A stretch of DNA of 64,000 nt from an uncultured Lachnospiraceae bacterium (GTDB taxonomy: Bacteria; Bacillota; Clostridia; Lachnospirales; Lachnospiraceae), in assembly GCA_947631955.1 (NCBI GenBank), contig CANRNJ010000017.1:1-64000 (forward strand), read 5' to 3'. A program made the translations under genes and the position numbers. The notes under the pieces are model-generated. The model searched no databases. It was given only the letters and a program-made list of their open reading frames with translations, and was not told the origin of the DNA. The stretch's first letter is position 1. Each line of letters begins with the position of its first letter. Below, in pieces: positions 9,798 through 19,547 of the stretch.

Positions 9798-11243
9798 CTA
9801 ACCAATCAGCCAGTCATACATCTCCTGATATTTTTTTGCGGATACATGCCACGAGAAATCGACCGCCATAGCCCTATCAACGATCTTGTTCCACTCGCGT
9901 TTCTTGTCGTAATAGATGTGCTCCGCATAACGGATCGTGCCAAGCATCTCATGGGCGTTATAATTCGTGAAGCTGAATCCCGTACCGGTTCCTTCATACT
10001 CGTTATACGGCTGGACGGTATCCTTCAATCCTCCGGTTTCACGAACGATCGGGACCGTACCGTACCGCAGGGACATCAGCTGGCTTAAACCGCAGGGCTC
10101 GAACAAAGACGGCATCAAAAATGCGTCGCTGGCCCCGTATATCTTGTGTGACAGAGCGTCGGAATAATAGATATTCGCCGAAACCTTGCCATGATATTTC
10201 CAGTCAAAATGGCGGAACATGTTCTCATACTGCTCTTCGCCCGTACCCAGCGCGACGATCTGGACGTTGTCCTGACACAGTTCATCCATGATGTAAGCGA
10301 TCAGGTCGAAGCCCTTCTGTCCCGTCAGGCGGGAAACAATGCCGATCATCATGGCCTTATCATCCTGATTCAGCCCAAGTTCCGCCTGCAGGGCCCTTTT
10401 ATTCTTGACCTTCTCCTTGCGGAAGTTCACCGCATTGTAACGGCTCTCCAGATAATTGTCCGTTTCCGGATCAAACTCTTCATAGTCGATGCCGTTGACG
10501 ATGCCCCGCAGATCTCTGGTCCTTGCGCGGAGCAGGCCGTCCAGTCCCTCGCCGTAAAACGGCGTCTTGATCTCCTCGGCATAGGTGTCGCTGACGGTGG
10601 TGATGGCGTCCGCATATACCAGTCCGCCTTTCAGCAGGTTGGCATCCTTGTACGCCTCCAGTTTGTCGGATGTAAAGAAGTAATCCGGCAGCCCCGTGAT
10701 GTCTTTCACTTCCTTGACGCTCCACTTTCCTTGGAACTTCAGGTTATGTATCGTCATGACGGTCTTGATCCCTCTGTAGAAATCCCCGCCCTGAAATCTC
10801 TCTTTCAGGTACACCGGAATCAGGCCGGTCTGCCAGTCATGACAGTGGATCAGATCCGGTCTGAAATCGATCACCGGCAGAATGGACAGTGCGGCTTTAC
10901 AGAAGAAAGCGTACTTCTCGATCTCAAACAAGGCATTGTCGCCGTAGGGTTTGAAACCGCCGAAATAAGATTCGTTATCGATAAAATAGTATTTTATCCC
11001 GTCTACCTCGGACTCCAGTATCCCTACATATTTCTCTTTCCAGTGGAATTCCATATAAAAATGGCTTCTGTATGTAAGTCTGTCTTTCAATTCCTGCTTC
11101 ATGCAGGTGTATTTTGGAAGAATCACCCTGATATCAAAGTATTCCTTGTCGATGCACTTGGGCAGAGAACCTACAACGTCCGCCAGACCCCCGGTCTTAA
11201 TAAAAGGAACACCCTCCGATGCAACAAACAAAATTTTTTTCAT
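9798..11243 (-). CDS. glgA: Glycogen synthase
   Basis: MKKILFVASEGVPFIKTGGLADVVGSLPK N-terminus and PSLFEPCGLSQLMSLRYGTVPIVRETGGLKDTV; internal start chosen. Confidence 0.96.
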   Translation of the reverse strand: MKKILFVASEGVPFIKTGGLADVVGSLPKCIDKEYFDIRVILPKYTCMKQELKDRLTYRSHFYMEFHWKEKYVGILESEVDGIKYYFIDNESYFGGFKPYGDNALFEIEKYAFFCKAALSILPVIDFRPDLIHCHDWQTGLIPVYLKERFQGGDFYRGIKTVMTIHNLKFQGKWSVKEVKDITGLPDYFFTSDKLEAYKDANLLKGGLVYADAITTVSDTYAEEIKTPFYGEGLDGLLRARTRDLRGIVNGIDYEEFDPETDNYLESRYNAVNFRKEKVKNKRALQAELGLNQDDKAMMIGIVSRLTGQKGFDLIAYIMDELCQDNVQIVALGTGEEQYENMFRHFDWKYHGKVSANIYYSDALSHKIYGASDAFLMPSLFEPCGLSQLMSLRYGTVPIVRETGGLKDTVQPYNEYEGTGTGFSFTNYNAHEMLGTIRYAEHIYYDKKREWNKIVDRAMAVDFSWHVSAKKYQEMYDWLIG

Positions 11244-11348
11244 CCTAACCCTCCGATACTGACTATCCAGTCTTATCAAATGTATAATATACATTATACA
11301 GCATTTTGACCGGCAATAAAAGGATTATTTTGAAAAATGGGCAAGATC

Positions 11349-11864
11349 CTAGCTGCGGTACTGAAGCCTGATCTTATCGGCGATCAAAGCGATAAATTCC
11401 GAGTTCGTAGGCTTCCCTTTTCCGGTATTGATCGTATACCCGAACAGGGCGTCCAGCGTTTCCATCCTTCCCCTCGACCACGCCACTTCGATCGCGTGCC
11501 TTATGGCGCGCTCCACACGGCTTGGCGTCGTCTGGTACTTCTTGGCGATGGAAGGATACAGCACTTTGGTGATGGACCCAAGCATTTCCACATCCTGTAC
11601 CGACATCATGATCGCCTCGCGAAGGTACTGGTATCCTTTGATATGCGCCGGTACTCCGATCTCATGGATCATATCCGTAACGTCTTTTTCCAAATCTCTT
11701 GTCACTGTGCCCTGCATGACTGTTTCTGTCATTTCGATCTCCTCTCTGCTCCCCGAAGGAACGGTAATCATGATCTGAAATTCCTTATTTGTGCTGATCA
11801 GGTTATTCAGGATCCGATAAAACTGTTCCTGATCTCTTGCCGCCGTAACATTCAATGTTTCCAT
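11349..11864 (-). CDS. spo0A: Spo0A-like transcription factor lacking most of the receiver domain
   Basis: C-terminal DNA-binding domain near canonical ([21 protein letters not shown]-like ... [24 protein letters not shown] ... [23 protein letters not shown]); only ~55 residues precede it; GGAGG RBS before METLNV. Confidence 0.9.
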   Translation of the reverse strand: METLNVTAARDQEQFYRILNNLISTNKEFQIMITVPSGSREEIEMTETVMQGTVTRDLEKDVTDMIHEIGVPAHIKGYQYLREAIMMSVQDVEMLGSITKVLYPSIAKKYQTTPSRVERAIRHAIEVAWSRGRMETLDALFGYTINTGKGKPTNSEFIALIADKIRLQYRS

Positions 11865-11983
11865 TCTGCTGCCTCCATCCAAATATATGATCTTCGTATT
11901 TCCTGCCTGCCGTCCGACTGACGACTTCCGACATAAACTATTATAAACAATGAAAGTACGCTATGGAACCGTAAGGCATCGCA

Positions 11984-13441
11984 CTAATGGCCGAGCATCT
12001 CCTCAATAAAGATCCCGTATCCTCTGGTGGAATCCTGCACCAGCACATGGGTGACCGCTCCCGCAAGCTTTCCGTTCTGGATGATCGGGCTTCCGCTCAT
12101 GCCCTGAATGATGCCTCCCGTCAGGGTAAGGAGTTTCTCGTCCACGACTTTTATGACGATCCCCCGGTTGATACTGTCCTGCTCCAGATCGATCTCCACG
12201 ATCTCCACATCATAGAAATCCGGCTCCCCGGTAACGGAACAGATGATCTGCGCCGGTCCAAGTTCCAGTTCCTGTTTAAGGGCAATCGGGACCGGCTCGG
12301 TGCACGCGGCCCCGTCGATCTGCCCGCCGCATATGCCGAAGATCCCCTCCGCCGTGTTGGCCGTGATCTGGCCGATCACGTTATCGCTATCGTACTCGAT
12401 ATAGCCGGTCAGTTCCCCCGGCGAACCGTTACTGCCCCGCGTGATCCCCACGATCTCCGTTTTATACAGGGTTCCCTCTTCCAGATCCATCAGCGTGGAG
12501 GTGTCCACATCATTGATCCCATGGCCCAGAGCCCCGAACGTGTGGTCCGTGTCCTCATAAGTCATCGTACCGATCCCCTGCGCATTGTCACGTATCCAGA
12601 TGCCCAGTTTCCAGTCCTGATTTTGATTCTGCACCGGCGTTACCATAACGCTTGTTATTTCTTCGTTCCGCTTGATGGTCAGCACCATATCCGCGCCTTC
12701 GGATTCCTCGATCATGCGGATAAACTGTTTCTTATTCTCGATTTTCTCCCCTCCGGCCTCCAGAATATAATCGCCCTTCTGAAGAGCATATTTCGACGGT
12801 GAAACCTCGTTGCCTGCGCTGTCCTCAAATTCTCCGATGCCTACCACCAGCACCCCGTCCGTCTTTACATAGATGCCGATCGGGATCCCCGACGGGATCA
12901 GCATCCTGTCCGGAATGACTTCGACGTCCACATTCTTGTACGGGATCACGCCGAACAGCTTAAGGTTCATCTGATAAGTATTCATTTCATTGGCTTTCAC
13001 CCTTACCGTATGTGTAAAATCGATATGGATGCTCTGCGCGCCGCCGGACACGCTCTGCACCGCCCCGCCGCCGTAAACACGCGGGACAGTCCTGCCGCCG
13101 CTTCCTGCGTCAACTGCTGCCGAAGACGCCTGCGCCACGCCTTCATCGATCCGGTAGACTTCCCCGGATACCGGAACTTTGAAATTCAGTTCCTGTTCTA
13201 CACCGGCCCGGATCCTGATCGTGGAAGGGATCTTGTCCCAATAGGAAAAGTAGACCAACGCCGCAAGCGCCACAACAGCGGACACCAACAGTATATACAA
13301 AAATCTCCGGTATGCTTTTTTCTGTTGTCTGGTCATGTAGATTACTCTGTCCAATTTATCATATTCTCCTCCTTCAGATTTTGACGACACGGCCCTGCCG
13401 ATCCCATATGGCATTACATTACAGCCAATCTCGTTTGACAT
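11984..13441 (-). CDS. spoIVB: SpoIVB peptidase (S55); true start probably ~13336-13350
   Basis: MTRQQKKAYRRFLYILLVSAVVALAALVYF TM segment, PDZ-like region, GIIQGMSGSPIIQNGKLAGAVTHVLVQDSTRGYGIFIEEML catalytic motif. Confidence 0.93.
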   Translation of the reverse strand: MSNEIGCNVMPYGIGRAVSSKSEGGEYDKLDRVIYMTRQQKKAYRRFLYILLVSAVVALAALVYFSYWDKIPSTIRIRAGVEQELNFKVPVSGEVYRIDEGVAQASSAAVDAGSGGRTVPRVYGGGAVQSVSGGAQSIHIDFTHTVRVKANEMNTYQMNLKLFGVIPYKNVDVEVIPDRMLIPSGIPIGIYVKTDGVLVVGIGEFEDSAGNEVSPSKYALQKGDYILEAGGEKIENKKQFIRMIEESEGADMVLTIKRNEEITSVMVTPVQNQNQDWKLGIWIRDNAQGIGTMTYEDTDHTFGALGHGINDVDTSTLMDLEEGTLYKTEIVGITRGSNGSPGELTGYIEYDSDNVIGQITANTAEGIFGICGGQIDGAACTEPVPIALKQELELGPAQIICSVTGEPDFYDVEIVEIDLEQDSINRGIVIKVVDEKLLTLTGGIIQGMSGSPIIQNGKLAGAVTHVLVQDSTRGYGIFIEEMLGH

Positions 13442-13504
13442 TACGGTCCTGCTGATCTCCGTTCGATGCCATGTTCCTGCCGATCCCGTTCGATATCACG
13501 GCAT
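13395..13504. repeat. Degenerate 27-28 bp tandem repeat, 4 units
   Basis: Unit starts at 13395, 13422, 13449, 13477: CTGCCGATCCCATATGGCATTACATTA / CAGCCAATCTCGTTTGACATTACGGTC / CTGCTGATCTCCGTTCGATGCCATGTTC / CTGCCGATCCCGTTCGATATCACGGCAT. Confidence 0.75.
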
Positions 13505-13505
13505 A

Positions 13506-13534
13506 GAAAAAAGGACACACAAAGCGTGTCCTTT
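13506..13534 (-). terminator. recN rho-independent terminator
   Basis: Minus AAAGGACACGC-TTT-GTGTGTCCTTTTTT. Confidence 0.85.
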
Positions 13535-13563
13535 CTAGTATGTGATAAATGTTCGGATTTCAT

Positions 13564-15246
13564 TTAGTATTGTTTTGTATTTCTTGCCAAATCTTTCATT
13601 TCTTTTGCATTGTTTCTCACATTTTCCGTGACGGTTTCGCCTCCGAGCAGCCTCGCCACTTCCTCCGTGCTCTCTTCCTCATTCAGGACCCTGATGTTTG
13701 TGACGGCCCGTCCGTTCTCCACGCTTTTTTCAATACAAAAATGCGTATCCGCCATAGAAGCGATCTGCGGTAGATGCGTGATGCAGATCACCTGATGCGC
13801 CCTGCCAAGGATCCCCATTTTTTCCGATACTTTCCATGCCGTTCTGCCGCTTATGCCCGTGTCGATCTCGTCAAAGATAAGCGTTTCGATCTCGTCTTTA
13901 TCCGCCAGCACCGTCTTAAGCGCCAGCATGATGCGCGACAGTTCGCCGCCGCTCGCCACCTGTGAAAGCTCCTTTGGCTGCTCGCCCGTGTTGGTGGAGA
14001 TCAGAATGGTTATCCGGTCATATCCGTCAGCGCTCATGTTTTCCTCGCCGGACGCTGTCTGTATCTCAAACTGGACATTTTCAAAATTGAGATCTTCCAG
14101 CGCTTTCCGCATCTCCTGCGCCAGTGTCCGGGCGCTCTGCCTGCGGATATCGGACAGTACGGCGCACAGCGCAAGCGCCTTTTTCTTTAAAGTATCCGCG
14201 CGTTTGGCCAATTCCATACGATAAGCGTCATAATTCCGGTACTTTTCCAGAGTCTTCTCCGCTTGGCTGCGGTACGCGAGGATCCCGCTTATCGTGCCGC
14301 CGTATTTGGATTTTAAATGGTTGAGCAGATTGAGTCTTTGCTCTGTGCGGTCCAAGAGTTCTGCGTCAAACTCCAGTCCCGACAGATAATCCGCCATTTC
14401 CCGGTTATAATCGTTCAGCAGATCGTCGATCTCTTCCAACTGCTTTGCCAATCCGGCAAGCGTTTCGTCGTAGGCGGCCGCTGCCCGGATCTCCCGCAGC
14501 GCCCGTCCGATACCGCTTCCGGCGCCGTCCCCTTCGTAACCGCACAGCGCGTGGGCGGCCAGAGCCGCCTCCCTGATCTTCTGCGCATTGGTCAGCTTCC
14601 GGTAGATCCGTTCCGCTTCTTCGTCTTCTCCTTCCGTCAGCCCGGCTTCCTCGATCTCCCTGACCTCAAATTCCAACAGGGAAATCTCCCTTTTCCGGGT
14701 CTCCTCGTCCGCTCCGCTGTCGGACAGTTCCGCAGCCGCATCTTTGTACTGCCGGTATACGTCCCGAAGCTCTTCTTTGCGGGCAGCCAGTTCCGGCCCT
14801 GCGTATGCGTCCACGATCTCCAGTTGTTTCGCAGCCTGCAGCAAAGACTGGTGCTCATGCTGTCCGTGTATGTCGATCAGGATCCCGGCCAGCTGTTTCA
14901 ACTGCTTTGCCGTTACCGTTTCCCCGCACACCCTGCAGACGTTCCGCCCCGGCATAATGCGCCGCTGCAGAATGACCTGCCCGTCCTCCACCGGAAGATC
15001 CAACGCCCGTATCGCTTCCGCCTGATCCGGTCTGTCTACGGTAAAAACCAGTTCCACCAGTGCGTACTCCGCTCCCGTACGGATCATTTCCTTATCCGCT
15101 TTGGCGCCCAGCGCCAGATTGATGGATCCGATAATAATAGACTTTCCGGCGCCGGTTTCTCCGGTAAGGATATTGAGTCCTTCCTGAAAAACGACTTCCG
15201 TCTCATCGATCAACGCCAGATTTTTAACATGTAAACTGTGTAACAT
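13564..15246 (-). CDS. recN: DNA repair protein RecN
   Basis: MLHSLHVKNLALIDETEVVFQEGLNILTGETGAGKSIIIGSINLALG; LIFDEIDTGISGRTAWKVSEKM. Confidence 0.96.
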   Translation of the reverse strand: MLHSLHVKNLALIDETEVVFQEGLNILTGETGAGKSIIIGSINLALGAKADKEMIRTGAEYALVELVFTVDRPDQAEAIRALDLPVEDGQVILQRRIMPGRNVCRVCGETVTAKQLKQLAGILIDIHGQHEHQSLLQAAKQLEIVDAYAGPELAARKEELRDVYRQYKDAAAELSDSGADEETRKREISLLEFEVREIEEAGLTEGEDEEAERIYRKLTNAQKIREAALAAHALCGYEGDGAGSGIGRALREIRAAAAYDETLAGLAKQLEEIDDLLNDYNREMADYLSGLEFDAELLDRTEQRLNLLNHLKSKYGGTISGILAYRSQAEKTLEKYRNYDAYRMELAKRADTLKKKALALCAVLSDIRRQSARTLAQEMRKALEDLNFENVQFEIQTASGEENMSADGYDRITILISTNTGEQPKELSQVASGGELSRIMLALKTVLADKDEIETLIFDEIDTGISGRTAWKVSEKMGILGRAHQVICITHLPQIASMADTHFCIEKSVENGRAVTNIRVLNEEESTEEVARLLGGETVTENVRNNAKEMKDLARNTKQY

Positions 15247-15318
15247 CTCTCACCTCTTATGTATTCTCCCCGGACACCGCGCTCCCGTTCACGGGCGGCG
15301 CATACCGATACATAATGC

Positions 15319-15807
15319 TCAGTGTTCTATCATCCTGCTGATCTTATCCATAACGGCCGCAGCCGCCTCTTCGCTCTGCATCGCCATCATGATCGTATTG
15401 TCACCTGCGATACAGCCCACGATCTCCTCCATCTTCAGGGCGTCTACCGCAGCCGCGACGGCCATCGCCATACCGGACACCGTCTTCATGACAAGCAGAT
15501 TCTGCGCCGGAGCCATCGATACATAGCCTTCCTTTAGGACTCTGATGTATTTGTCGCCCAGATGCGTATCGTCCTGCGCAAAAGCCGCATATTTCTGTCG
15601 TCCCTTTCCGATCGATATCTTGGAAAGTTTTAATTCCCTGATATCTCTGGACACCGTCGCCTGCGTGATCCGGAAGCCTTCCCGGCACAGCCGGTCGGCC
15701 AGTTCTTCCTGTGTTTCCACCTCATACAGACTGATCAGTTCAAGGATCTTGTCCTGTCTTCTTTTTTTGATGCTTTGATTCGTTCTGTTCATGCCGCTAT
15801 AGATCAC
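15319..15807 (-). CDS. argR: Arginine repressor
   Basis: RRQDKILELISLYEVETQEELADRLCREGFRITQATVSRDIRELKLSKI. Confidence 0.93.
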   Translation of the reverse strand: MIYSGMNRTNQSIKKRRQDKILELISLYEVETQEELADRLCREGFRITQATVSRDIRELKLSKISIGKGRQKYAAFAQDDTHLGDKYIRVLKEGYVSMAPAQNLLVMKTVSGMAMAVAAAVDALKMEEIVGCIAGDNTIMMAMQSEEAAAAVMDKISRMIEH

Positions 15808-16640
15808 TCACTCATTTTTTTATGCAGTACCGAAAGGAAACTCTCCGTATTCAGTTTGAGGATCCCTGTCGTCCTGTCCGCCCTGCGGATCACGATGTTG
15901 TCGCCGGTCCTGAGGCTCAGCTTATGGCTGCCGTCGTAATTGGCCTCGACAGACTGCTGCCTTCCGTCTTTTCCCTGCGGGATCTCTATCCGGATCTCAT
16001 CCTCCGGCGCTAGCACGATGCTTCTCGTATTCAGTGTGTGCGGACAGATCGGCGTCAGCAGAAGAAGACTGGCCGCAGGCTCCACCACGGGGCCTCCCGC
16101 CGACATATTGTAACCGGTCGATCCCGTCGGGGTCGCAACGATCATGCCGTCCGCGCTGAAACGGTTTAAAAACTGTCCGTTCACATAGATGAGAAACGTC
16201 AGTATCTGCAGCGAACCGCATCTTGTTATCACGATGTCGTTCAGCGCATAATGTTCCTGCGATCCTTCCGCGCTGTTCACCGTTCCCGCCAGCATCATCC
16301 GTTCTTCCCGCGTATAATCGTCCGCCAGAAGCTGATCCAGAGCCGGTTCGATGGCGCCTATCTCCACCTCCGCCAGATACCCCAGTGTTCCGAGGTTGAT
16401 CCCCAGAAGCGGGATGTCCCTGTCCATCATATTGCGCGCCGCCCGAAGCAGCGTTCCGTCGCCTCCGAGCACGAGAACGCACTCCTTTACGCCGTCGTGC
16501 TTCTCCTTTGGCAGCGCAGCCTCGATATTGTCCACGCAGATGACTTCTCCGCCACGTTTTTCCAGATATTCCGTTATTCTGCCGGTGTAAGATCCGTCGG
16601 GATCCTTCACCTCATTTGTGATCAGATAAAAGCGATTCAT
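15804..16640 (-). CDS. nadK: NAD kinase
   Basis: LVLGGDGTLLRAARNM; LGYLAEVE; FSADGMIVATPTGSTGYNMSAGGPVV; start at MNRFYLI, overlapping the tlyA stop. Confidence 0.94.
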   Translation of the reverse strand: MNRFYLITNEVKDPDGSYTGRITEYLEKRGGEVICVDNIEAALPKEKHDGVKECVLVLGGDGTLLRAARNMMDRDIPLLGINLGTLGYLAEVEIGAIEPALDQLLADDYTREERMMLAGTVNSAEGSQEHYALNDIVITRCGSLQILTFLIYVNGQFLNRFSADGMIVATPTGSTGYNMSAGGPVVEPAASLLLLTPICPHTLNTRSIVLAPEDEIRIEIPQGKDGRQQSVEANYDGSHKLSLRTGDNIVIRRADRTTGILKLNTESFLSVLHKKMSE

Positions 16641-17551
16641 TTCCTTTCTCCGGCTCTGTCCAAATTTCCGTGCGCTTCGGCCACAACGCGCCCGATCAGC
16701 GTATCCATATCCTGACGGCAGGACCGTCCCGTCCGCCCGCTCACCAGTGTATGCAGGACTTCCTCTGCCGCTGTTTCCGTCATATCCGTTATATCTTCGC
16801 AAAGATCCGCTCTTTTCTCTATATAGAGCAGATACTCGATATTGCCTTCCGGCCCCTTGATCGGAGAATAGGTGAGTCCAAGCGCTTCAAAACCGATCAG
16901 GTCCGCATAGTCGATGATCTTATGCGCCACTTCTTCATGGACTTTTGGGTCTTTGACCACGCCTTTCTTTCCGACTTTGTCCCGTCCGGCTTCAAACTGC
17001 GGTTTGATCAGGCAGACCATCTGTCCGCCGCTGCGCAGCAGATTTCTCGCCGGTATCAGTATTTTGGTCAGGGAGATAAAAGAAACGTCCACAGAAGCGA
17101 AATCGATCGGTTCGCCGATGTCTTCCGGCGCCACATACCGGAAATTTGTCTTTTCCATGCATATCACCCGCTCGTCGTTCCTGAGTTTCCACGCCAACTG
17201 CCCGAAACCGACATCGACAGCGTACACTTTCCGCGAGCCGTTTTGAAGCATACAGTCCGTGAATCCGCCTGTGGAAGCGCCGATATCCATACAGACCGCG
17301 CCGTCGAGCAGAATCGGGAACTCGTTCATGGCTTTTTCCAATTTCAGGCCGCCCCTGCTCACATATCTTTGATCGTTTCCCTTTACCTCTATCCGGATCC
17401 TGCTCTCGTCAAAAACGGCTCCCGCCTTGTCCTCCCGCTGGCCGTCCACAAAAACGTTTCCCGCCATAAGGATCGCTTTGGCTTTCTCCCGTGACGGAGC
17501 AAGACCCTGTTTTACCAGAATCACATCCAGTCTTTCTTTCACCCAAATCAT
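16637..17551 (-). CDS. tlyA: TlyA-family rRNA methyltransferase (S4 + FtsJ-like)
   Basis: ERLDVILVKQGLAPSREKAKAILMAGNVFVDG; VCMDIGASTGGFTDCMLQNGSRKVYAVDVGFGQL. Confidence 0.93.
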   Translation of the reverse strand: MIWVKERLDVILVKQGLAPSREKAKAILMAGNVFVDGQREDKAGAVFDESRIRIEVKGNDQRYVSRGGLKLEKAMNEFPILLDGAVCMDIGASTGGFTDCMLQNGSRKVYAVDVGFGQLAWKLRNDERVICMEKTNFRYVAPEDIGEPIDFASVDVSFISLTKILIPARNLLRSGGQMVCLIKPQFEAGRDKVGKKGVVKDPKVHEEVAHKIIDYADLIGFEALGLTYSPIKGPEGNIEYLLYIEKRADLCEDITDMTETAAEEVLHTLVSGRTGRSCRQDMDTLIGRVVAEAHGNLDRAGERK

Positions 17552-17630
17552 ACCCCGTATCTGTCAGCCGCCATCGGCAGCCGATTTTAATAACGCATGT
17601 TATATATCTGTGCGCGCCGCCGTGCAGGTC

Positions 17631-19514
17631 TTACTGTCCCTCATGCGCGGCAAACTGTTGGTAGCACGCCGTGATCTTTTCCACAATGGAATCCGCGTCG
17701 ATGCCGATCTCCCGTTTCAGCACTTCCACATTGCCGTGCTCCACATATTCGTCCGGGATCGCGATATTTAACACCGGGACCGGCGCTCCGATACTGTCCA
17801 CATACGTCCTCACCTTTTCCCCGTAGCCCCCGCTCAACACATTTTCTTCCATGGTCACGATCAGCTTATGGGTCCGCGACGCTTCCAGCACAGCCTGTTC
17901 ATCGATCGGCTTTATGAATCTTCCATTCGTCAAAGAACAGGAATGGCCTGCCCGCTTAAGTTTTTCGCGCACCTCCAGCCCCACTTTGACCATGCTGCCG
18001 ACTGCGAACAGAATGATATCTTCCTCTTCATAGATTGGTTCGCTCTTGCCGTACACGATCGGCGCACGGTATTCTTTCAGGCCGTCAAACGCCTCTCCCC
18101 TCGGATACCGGAGCGCCATCGGCATCTCGGATGCCACGGCAAACTTCATCATATCGGAAAGCTCCCATTTGTTCTTGGGCGCCATAATGTGCATGTTCGG
18201 TATGGAAGACAGATATGACAGGTCAAAAATGCCCTGATGGGTTTCGCCGTCGCTTCCCACCAGACCCGCCCGGTCTATCGCAAAGACCACCGGAAGGTCC
18301 TGAAGACATACGTCGTGCAGGATCTGATCGTAGGCCCTCTGTAAAAAAGACGAGTAGATCGCCACGATCGGTTTAAGGCCTCCCGCAGCCAGTCCGGCTG
18401 CAAAAGTCACCGCGTGCTCCTCGGCGATCCCAACGTCAAAGAACCGGTCGGGATACATATTGCGGAACCGTTTCAGTCCCGTGCCGTCCGGCATGGCCGC
18501 CGTGATGGCCACGACCTTTTCCTCGCGCTGCCCCAATTTGCACATGACCGTCGAAAAGATATCCGTATAATTCGCCTTGTTGTGCGGTTTGCTTGGTATG
18601 CCGGTTTCAATATCAAACGGCTCGGCGCCGTGGAACCTCGCGGGGTGTCTTTCCGCCGGGGCATACCCTTTCCCCTTCTGCGTGATGACGTGCACCAACA
18701 CCGCCCCTTTGATCTTGCGCGCTTCGCCGAACATATGCACCATGGCGGAAATATTATGTCCGTCTACCGGGCCAAGATAAGTGATGCCCATATCTTCAAA
18801 AAACATCCCCGGAACCACAAGATGCTTGAAACTGCTCTTGGCGCGCCTGATCTGCGATACCACCTTATCCCCGTATTTGGACTTGCCGTGCAGGGATCTG
18901 TACACCCCTTCTTTCAGATCCAGATACATGTCGGCCGTCCGGATACTGTTCAGATACTTTGATACGCCGCCAACATTTTCGGAGATCGACATATTGTTGT
19001 CATTGAGGACGATAATAAAGTTCGTTTCCAGCCGGGAGGCATTGTTGAGCGCTTCATAAGCCATGCCGCCGGTCAGGGAACCGTCGCCGATCACGGAAAC
19101 GATCGTATTCTTTCCGCCCTGAAGATCTCTGGCTTTCACCATACCTAAGCCTGCGGAAATCGATGTGGAACTGTGTCCCGTATCAAAACAGTCGCAGTCG
19201 CTCTCCTTGCGTTTCGGAAAGCCGCTCATACCGCCGAACTTGCGCAGATTGGCAAAGCCGTCCCTTCTTCCCGTCAGGATCTTATGCGTGTAAGACTGAT
19301 GCCCTACGTCCCAGATCAGTTTGTCTTCCGGAAGATCGAGAAACAAATGCAGCGCCATCGTCAGTTCCACGGCTCCCAGATTGGAGCCCAGATGTCCGCC
19401 CGTTTCACTGATCGTATGGATCAGGAACGCCCTGATCTCCTCCGCCAGAACGCCGTAATCAGACTCTGTAAGCTGCTTAATATCATTGGTCTTCTCTATC
19501 TTCTCTAAAAACAT
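17631..19514 (-). CDS. dxs: 1-deoxy-D-xylulose-5-phosphate synthase
   Basis: GHQSYTHKILTGRRD, VIGDGSLTGGMAYEALNNA, GPVDGHNI, FDVGIAEEHAVTFAAGLA. Confidence 0.97.
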   Translation of the reverse strand: MFLEKIEKTNDIKQLTESDYGVLAEEIRAFLIHTISETGGHLGSNLGAVELTMALHLFLDLPEDKLIWDVGHQSYTHKILTGRRDGFANLRKFGGMSGFPKRKESDCDCFDTGHSSTSISAGLGMVKARDLQGGKNTIVSVIGDGSLTGGMAYEALNNASRLETNFIIVLNDNNMSISENVGGVSKYLNSIRTADMYLDLKEGVYRSLHGKSKYGDKVVSQIRRAKSSFKHLVVPGMFFEDMGITYLGPVDGHNISAMVHMFGEARKIKGAVLVHVITQKGKGYAPAERHPARFHGAEPFDIETGIPSKPHNKANYTDIFSTVMCKLGQREEKVVAITAAMPDGTGLKRFRNMYPDRFFDVGIAEEHAVTFAAGLAAGGLKPIVAIYSSFLQRAYDQILHDVCLQDLPVVFAIDRAGLVGSDGETHQGIFDLSYLSSIPNMHIMAPKNKWELSDMMKFAVASEMPMALRYPRGEAFDGLKEYRAPIVYGKSEPIYEEEDIILFAVGSMVKVGLEVREKLKRAGHSCSLTNGRFIKPIDEQAVLEASRTHKLIVTMEENVLSGGYGEKVRTYVDSIGAPVPVLNIAIPDEYVEHGNVEVLKREIGIDADSIVEKITACYQQFAAHEGQ

Positions 19515-19547
19515 CGCGATCCTCCAAGCCCGTACCTTTATAAACGC

